Assembly: GCA_017626275.1 (NCBI GenBank)
Contig: JAGAJD010000290.1
Span: forward strand, 1-10,302
From: Lachnospira sp.
GTDB taxonomy: Bacteria; Bacillota; Clostridia; Lachnospirales; Lachnospiraceae
Direction of reading: 5' to 3'
Length of the DNA stretch: 10,302 nucleotides
In this document: piece after piece, positions 6,572 to 10,302 of the stretch
Numbering within the stretch: position 1 is the first letter of the stretch
Layout: every line of letters begins with the position of its first letter
Position numbers and translations under genes: made by a program
Notes under the pieces: model-generated
Seen by the model: only the letters and a program-made list of their open reading frames with translations
The model's database searches: none
Told to the model about the DNA's origin: nothing

Positions 6572-6584
6572 CCGCTTAAAGCGG
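6572..6584 (-). other. Intercistronic hairpin before the biotin-carrier gene
   Basis: CCGCT-3-AGCGG forms a short GC-rich stem in the 74-base gap between the gamma-subunit and biotin-carrier genes, six bases upstream of the GGAGG. No T-run follows it, so it is not a terminator. It may protect or mark the 3' part of the mRNA that starts with the carrier gene. Confidence 0.4.
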
Positions 6585-6629
6585 CTGTCTATTGCATAAA
6601 ATAATCAAATTAAAATCTGTATATATCTA

Positions 6630-7454
6630 TTACTTCCAGCCATTTTTTCTTTCTGCTTTCTTAATAGAACGAACAACAAGTCCGTCAGCCGAAGTTCCCT
6701 CCGAAGCTGCAATTGCCGCTGTAATAACAGCTACAAGTTCTAAGTCATCTGTTAAATCTTCTTCAACAACTTCCGGAGCTGCCGCAGCCTGTGTGCTGAT
6801 TTCCTGCTCTGAAGTCTTTTCCGGCTTAGCGCCAATCTTATTTACATACTTAAGCAGCGAAATAATAAATGATATAAATATCAATACAATAAATACAACA
6901 CCCATACCTATTACAGTATTAAGCACTGCCTTCACCATCTTTTCACCTGTCGTATATGTAGGATTAATAGCACCGCTTTCAAGCTTCAAATCCTCATCAA
7001 TCACGAGTTCAAAAACGCAGGTTCTCTCATCATAGACTGCATTAATAACAACCGTACAAAGAGTTCCTGTATCTTTGCTTGTCTCCACCTCAATGGATTC
7101 GACAGACTTAAGTGAGTCAAGATCCTCTCTTGTCTTAGTCCAGCCATTATAAAATTCTATTGTCTTTACATCCATGCCTTCCATGTTGACAATGTACAAC
7201 TGACCGTTTACTGCACTGATTGTCTTTCCAGCTTCAGCATCTGCCTTAATCTGCTCATTTGAAGTAGTATCAAGATAAGTAATCATATCATTCGCCCATT
7301 TTACAATGTTCTGCGAATAACTCTCAACTTCCATATTCTTTACACTTACTTTTGCTTCATCTGAAGAGATAGTATCAGCACAGGCTGTCAGACTAAACAT
7401 GCAGGCTAACATGCAGAACAACAATAAGAATCTTTTCATATTAGTTTTCTTCAT
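6630..7454 (-). CDS. OadG/MmdD-like gamma subunit fused to an N-terminal lipoprotein domain
   Basis: The 274-residue protein combines three parts. Residues 1-24 are a lipoprotein signal peptide (KKTNMKR, hydrophobic core, lipobox LTAC with C25). Residues 26 to about 172 form a soluble, presumably extracellular domain that I do not recognise, containing two cysteines (133, 146). One transmembrane helix at about 176-203 is followed by a cytoplasmic tail with an Ala/Glu linker and the ending DDLELVAVITAAIAAS...KKAERKNGWK, typical of OadG_gamma subunits that anchor and assemble decarboxylase complexes. Standard OadG/MmdD is only about 80-115 residues, so the outer domain is an addition. GAGGTG precedes the ATG at 7454. 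The gene begins 18 bases after the carboxyltransferase stop and sits in the position of mmdD. The gamma call rests on the tail, topology and context. Confidence 0.83.
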   Translation of the reverse strand: MKKTNMKRFLLLFCMLACMFSLTACADTISSDEAKVSVKNMEVESYSQNIVKWANDMITYLDTTSNEQIKADAEAGKTISAVNGQLYIVNMEGMDVKTIEFYNGWTKTREDLDSLKSVESIEVETSKDTGTLCTVVINAVYDERTCVFELVIDEDLKLESGAINPTYTTGEKMVKAVLNTVIGMGVVFIVLIFISFIISLLKYVNKIGAKPEKTSEQEISTQAAAAPEVVEEDLTDDLELVAVITAAIAASEGTSADGLVVRSIKKAERKNGWK

Positions 7455-7472
7455 ATTGTCTCACCTCATTAA

Positions 7473-8921
7473 TCAGACCGTGCCATGCTTCTTAACCGGA
7501 CGATCCTCTCTTTTTGTGTAGAGCATTTCAAATGCTGCTACAACATACTTTCTTGTATCCTCAGGATTAATAATTGTATCAACATATCCTCTTGCTGCTG
7601 CTGATTCAACGCTTGACTGCAATCCTGCATATGCTGCTGCCTTCTCTGAAATCACTGCATTCACATCTTCTGCACTGCCAATCTCATCAGCGTACATAAT
7701 CTTAGCTGCCTGATTAGCGTCCATCATTCCAATGCTTGCAGCCGGCCATGCATAAGTCATATCTGCACCGATAGCCTTAGAATTCATAGTCACATAAGCG
7801 CTTCCGTAAGCTTCACCTGTTATAACATTTACCTTAGGTACTGTCGCATTAGCGAATGCGTATGTAAGTTTAGCTGCTGCCTTGGCAATATTCTTTTCTG
7901 CCGCAACTGTTGCATCAAAGCCCTTAATATTTGTAAGTGTAAGTACAGGAATTTCAAATGCATCACAAAATGCAACAAACTCTGCTGCCTTATATGCACC
8001 CTGTACTGTAAGAACAGGCTCGAACTTCTCAGCTTCCTTGCCTTCCTCATCATAAATAACTGTTCTGTTGGCAACAGCACCAACTGTCACACCGTTAATC
8101 TTTAAAAGACCTGTTACCATGCTCTTTGCAAATGCTGATTTTACTTCCATGAATAATCCGTCATCTGCGATATCCGCAAGTGCAAGTGCCGGATCTGCTG
8201 CTTCCGCTTCCATATCTGCACACACTCTGTTTAAATCATCTGTACATTCAGAGTAAGCTGAATCCTCGTTATTGGCAGGAAGCATAGAAACAAGCTGTCT
8301 GATACCATTAGCAATAGTTTCCTCATCACCTGTAAAATCTGCTGTTCCCGCTTCAGCCTGAAATGCTGCTGATGCTGTATCCAGTTTATCAGCATTATTG
8401 CCTTCCAAAGCGTTAGGGCTGTTGACAAACAGTTTACCATTTTTTTCTTCAACAAATGTGAAATCTGAAAGTTCAGAAAGAACTGCAAGTCCGCCGCCGC
8501 AGTTTCCGTAAACTGCCGTAATCTGTGGAACAACACCTGAACATAACGCCATCTTATTATAAATTGTTCCAAATCCGTTTAATGCATCTGTTGCTTCCTG
8601 AAGTCTTAATCCTGCACAATCTATAAGACCTATAACAGGTGCTCCCATCTTCATAGCCATATCATAAAGACCTGCAATCTTCTTTGCATGCATCTCGCCG
8701 ATAGATCCGCTTAAAACTGATGAATCCTGGCTGTATACATACACAAGATTCCCATTAATCACTCCGTATCCGGTAATAACGCCGTCTGCCGGAGTATCTT
8801 TTTCCTGCATGTTAAAATCCGTAGCTCTGGCTTTCACACCTGCTCCAATTTCAACAAAACTGTTGTCATCAAGAATCGCTTCAATTCTCATTCTCGCTGA
8901 CCCCTGTGTTGTGTTACTCAT
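7473..8921 (-). CDS. Divergent acyl-CoA carboxyltransferase (MmdA / PccB / transcarboxylase 12S family)
   Basis: The 482-residue cytosolic protein has the two crotonase-like halves of biotin-dependent acyl-CoA carboxyltransferases, which move CO2 between an acyl-CoA such as methylmalonyl-CoA and biotin. First half: SGSIGEMHAKKI at 71-82, GAPVIGLIDCAGLRLQEA at 93-110, SGVVPQITAVYGNCGGG at 128-144. Second half: IPVLTLTNIKGFD at 324-336, ATVPKVNVITGEAYGSAYV at 359-377, ADMTYAWPAASIGMM at 386-400. Family landmarks are changed: the usual DSGGARIQEG reads DCAGLRLQEA, GPCAGG reads GNCGGG, GGAY reads GSAY, and the GGAxxH segment of the first half is missing. Members are usually about 510 residues. 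It is first in the operon, with AGGAGG nine bases before the ATG. Substrate is uncertain: methylmalonyl-CoA by gene order, another acyl-CoA by divergence. Confidence 0.88.
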   Translation of the reverse strand: MSNTTQGSARMRIEAILDDNSFVEIGAGVKARATDFNMQEKDTPADGVITGYGVINGNLVYVYSQDSSVLSGSIGEMHAKKIAGLYDMAMKMGAPVIGLIDCAGLRLQEATDALNGFGTIYNKMALCSGVVPQITAVYGNCGGGLAVLSELSDFTFVEEKNGKLFVNSPNALEGNNADKLDTASAAFQAEAGTADFTGDEETIANGIRQLVSMLPANNEDSAYSECTDDLNRVCADMEAEAADPALALADIADDGLFMEVKSAFAKSMVTGLLKINGVTVGAVANRTVIYDEEGKEAEKFEPVLTVQGAYKAAEFVAFCDAFEIPVLTLTNIKGFDATVAAEKNIAKAAAKLTYAFANATVPKVNVITGEAYGSAYVTMNSKAIGADMTYAWPAASIGMMDANQAAKIMYADEIGSAEDVNAVISEKAAAYAGLQSSVESAAARGYVDTIINPEDTRKYVVAAFEMLYTKREDRPVKKHGTV

Positions 8922-8950
8922 TACTAGAGACCTCCTATTATTTCTTTGCC

Positions 8951-8984
8951 ATTATATAACAAGCTATTGTCTATTTTATAACAA
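8951..8984 (-). promoter_or_regulatory. Likely operon promoter: TATAAT box with duplicated TTGTTATA element
   Basis: On the minus strand a perfect TATAAT (8951-8956) lies about 29 bases before the start codon of the first operon gene. No good -35 is seen at 16-18 bases. The octamer TTGTTATA occurs twice (8955-8962 and 8977-8984), 22 bases apart, about two helical turns, and the near copy overlaps the -10. A regulator binding both copies would fit. Confidence 0.45.
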
Positions 8985-9031
8985 TATTAACCAAAAAACA
9001 AGCACTTTGTCGAATCAAATTAACGATTCTG

Positions 9032-9676
9032 TCAATCCCTGCTTTCCACCGCAACGACAATCCCCTTTTCAATAATAATCTGTGCAGTATCACTGTTTAT
9101 CTCATTACTTTGGCAGATACTTAAGCCCTGAATAAGCCTGTAATGCTCCAGCGGATATTTCACACCCTTAAGCGTAATTAACACTTCCTCCGTTACCGGA
9201 ATAAATGACAAATATTTTCCGTACTGCTCCTGTCTGCTTACGCTTCGGCTTCCGTTTAAAAGATATATCTTATTATATTTGTCAAAAATATAACATTCTA
9301 CTTTCTTATCCAACGCCTGTTTCATAACAAAAATATTTGTCAGCGCATGGTCATATCTTGTACCGGTAGCCCCAAGTATATCTATTTTATCAGGCTGACG
9401 CTTTAACGCCTCAAGCACTGCAAGATGCGTATCTGTATAATCCTTTTCCGGCGGATATGTTACTGTCTTTGTATCCTTTTTATAACCGTTAAGCAGTTCC
9501 TTATTTACCGAATCATAATCGCCCAGGATATAATCAACCTTAACTCCCAGCCTGTCGGCATGGCAAAGGCCGCTGTCTGCCGCAATGCAGTACTCATACT
9601 TTCTCTGTTTAAGCCATTCTGCTGCCCACTCATAATCAACACAGCCTCCTGTGATAATCAAAACTCTCCCTGCCAT
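9032..9676 (-). CDS. thiN: Thiamine pyrophosphokinase
   Basis: The 214-residue cytosolic enzyme transfers pyrophosphate from ATP to thiamine to make thiamine pyrophosphate. Family motifs are in order: IAADSGLCHADRLGV at 31-45, YILGDYDSV at 49-57, YPPEKDYTDTHLAV at 74-87 (metal and nucleotide binding) and LGATGTRYDHALTN at 101-114. The C-terminal half has the small beta-rich thiamine-binding domain. Length is normal. I chose the ATG at 9674-9676, preceded by GGAGTG at 9681-9686, over the in-frame ATG at 9686-9688 that overlaps this site. In many Firmicutes thiN follows rsgA and rpe; here it stands alone, divergent from the gene at 9842 and 110 bases upstream of the decarboxylase operon on the same strand. 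No convincing terminator separates them, so some readthrough is possible. No TPP riboswitch was seen in its short leader. Confidence 0.95.
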   Translation of the reverse strand: MAGRVLIITGGCVDYEWAAEWLKQRKYEYCIAADSGLCHADRLGVKVDYILGDYDSVNKELLNGYKKDTKTVTYPPEKDYTDTHLAVLEALKRQPDKIDILGATGTRYDHALTNIFVMKQALDKKVECYIFDKYNKIYLLNGSRSVSRQEQYGKYLSFIPVTEEVLITLKGVKYPLEHYRLIQGLSICQSNEINSDTAQIIIEKGIVVAVESRD

Positions 9677-9680
9677 AACA

Positions 9681-9686
9681 CACTCC
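9681..9686 (-). promoter_or_regulatory. Ribosome-binding site that sets the thiN start
   Basis: GGAGTG on the minus strand has its GGAG core six bases from the ATG at 9674-9676. It lies within the four-codon extension from the upstream in-frame ATG, which favours the shorter protein beginning MAGRVL. Confidence 0.6.
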
Positions 9687-9701
9687 ATTTTTTTTGTTTA
9701 T

Positions 9702-9731
9702 ATAATAGCAATTTTAAATATATTTATTCAA
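9702..9731 (-). promoter_or_regulatory. Probable sigma-A promoter of thiN
   Basis: On the minus strand TTGAAT (9726-9731), an 18-base spacer and TATTAT (9702-9707) give a good vegetative promoter. Transcription would start about 20 bases before the thiN start codon, leaving a leader too short for a riboswitch. Confidence 0.55.
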
Positions 9732-9751
9732 GTTCTTTTTTTCTTCACATT

Positions 9752-9772
9752 TTTGATTTATAATAAATCAAA
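9752..9772 (+). promoter_or_regulatory. Perfect 10-1-10 inverted repeat over a TATAAT box (possible operator)
   Basis: TTTGATTTAT, one base, ATAAATCAAA is a perfect dyad of 21 bases. It contains TATAAT (9759-9764), the best -10 candidate for the gene at 9842; no clear -35 stands 17 bases upstream. A dyad centred on the -10 box is the usual place for a repressor site, but AT-rich palindromes also arise by chance. Confidence 0.45.
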
Positions 9773-9775
9773 TTG

Positions 9776-9803
9776 CCGCTTTTGCAAGTTTTATTGCATG
9801 CGG
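9776..9803 (+). other. Hairpin in the leader of the membrane-protein gene
   Basis: CCGC (9776-9779) pairs with GCGG (9800-9803), and TGCAA (9783-9787) pairs with TTGCA (9794-9798) around a six-base loop, with an unequal internal bulge. If transcription starts just after the TATAAT at 9759, this is the first structure in the mRNA. No T-run follows, so it is not a terminator. Confidence 0.4.
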
Positions 9804-9841
9804 AAATCAAAACAGCCTTAAGAGGCAGAATGGGAGTATTT

Positions 9842-10302
9842 ATGGAAAATTTAACAAACTACGAACCTGTCGCATATCTTCCTGAAGATAAAGCAGCACG
9901 CTTTGCAGAATTTCTCACATTTTCAGGAATAGAAGATGTATCAAACGAGCCTGACGAACTCAGCGGCTCATTTGTTGTAAGTACGACGCAGGCAGATTTT
10001 GAAAAAGCAAAAAATTTACTGAACATTTTCTCCGAAAATGAATTAGAGGATTCAGAGGATAATTCTTCTGAAAGCTCTAAAAAAGTCAATCTTTATGAAA
10101 GCTCTGCCGACAAATATAGTGATAATCTTTCCTCTGCCATTACATTTTTAATATGTGGTATCGTTGGACTGGCTATATTAGTGCTTAATGACCTGAATAT
10201 CATTAAACTTTTCAGTACGAGCGGCGCTTCATTTATTTTAACAAATGCTGTGCTTGGCTGCCTGTTTATTATATTTCTGATAATAGGTATTAAATCACTG
10301 AA
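9842..10302 (+). CDS. Membrane protein with N-terminal cytoplasmic domain and two transmembrane helices (3' end outside window)
   Basis: The frame is open from the ATG at 9842 to the window end, 153 residues. A compact N-terminal domain at about 6-64 (YEPVAYLPEDKAARFAEFL ... FVVSTTQADFEKAKNLL) resembles the small DUF2007-type domain of putative signal-transducing proteins; this likeness is from the pattern only. An acidic, serine-rich linker at about 65-82 follows, then the helices at about 99-117 and 131-150 with the loop NDLNIIKLFST between them. GGGAG lies six bases upstream of the chosen ATG. An in-frame ATG at 9830 with AGAGG before it is a possible alternative start adding four residues. 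Function is unknown. The gene is divergent from thiN, and its promoter region holds a 21-base dyad and a leader hairpin. Confidence 0.75.
   Translation, partial: MENLTNYEPVAYLPEDKAARFAEFLTFSGIEDVSNEPDELSGSFVVSTTQADFEKAKNLLNIFSENELEDSEDNSSESSKKVNLYESSADKYSDNLSSAITFLICGIVGLAILVLNDLNIIKLFSTSGASFILTNAVLGCLFIIFLIIGIKSL

Noticed and set aside
8993..9010. Possible terminator between thiN and the decarboxylase operon
   Set aside because: On the minus strand ACAA...TTGT forms only a 4-bp stem before a T-run, and the nearby GAATC/GATTC pair is also weak. Too little to call a terminator, though partial function is possible.
9677..9841. TPP riboswitch for thiN or the neighbouring gene
   Set aside because: The thiN leader from the likely promoter is about 20 bases, and no conserved TPP-aptamer core is seen on either strand.
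9859..10089. 76-codon open frame on the minus strand
   Set aside because: It lies wholly opposite the membrane-protein gene at 9842, is serine-rich as expected of an antisense shadow, and has no supporting start signals.

Overview
The window looks like chromosomal DNA of an anaerobic, low-GC Firmicute, most likely a motile member of the Lachnospiraceae. This rests on the AT-rich sequence with strong AGGAGG ribosome-binding sites, the biotin-dependent sodium-pump decarboxylase operon with a free biotin carrier, and a near-perfect sigma-28 (motility sigma factor) promoter. The genus cannot be fixed from the sequence. No rRNA, tRNA, CRISPR array, insertion sequence or phage gene was seen.

Layout. 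Positions 2-232 (+) hold the C-terminal end of an unidentified membrane protein. It meets, one base apart, the end of an OmpR-type response regulator (234-905, -) that has no visible kinase partner. Divergent from the regulator is a stand-alone GltD-like FAD/Fe-S oxidoreductase (1087-2319, +), closed by a bidirectional terminator. Next comes a cysteine-free, tryptophan-free coiled-coil protein (2385-3389, -) read from a sigma-28-type promoter at 3461-3487, so it is probably part of the flagellar regulon.

The core is a five-gene operon on the minus strand (8921 down to 3555). In order of transcription it encodes a divergent acyl-CoA-type carboxyltransferase, a lipoprotein/OadG fusion, a small biotin carrier, the sodium-translocating beta subunit OadB, and a pyruvate/oxaloacetate-type carboxyltransferase with no biotin domain. 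A TATAAT box lies just upstream and a strong intrinsic terminator lies at 3506-3543. Two kinds of carboxyltransferase share one biotin carrier and one sodium pump. The complex could therefore work as an oxaloacetate decarboxylase, as an acyl-CoA decarboxylase, or as a transcarboxylase resembling the Propionibacterium 12S/5S/1.3S enzyme coupled to a sodium pump.

Upstream of the operon on the same strand is thiamine pyrophosphokinase (9032-9676, -). Divergent from it is the start of a two-helix membrane protein (9842 to the window end, +), whose promoter region carries a perfect 10-1-10 inverted repeat over a TATAAT box.

The most interesting points are the sigma-28 promoter on the unrecognised coiled-coil gene, the pairing of two carboxyltransferases with one sodium pump, the altered active-site motifs of the acyl-CoA-type carboxyltransferase, and the extracellular lipoprotein domain fused to the gamma subunit.
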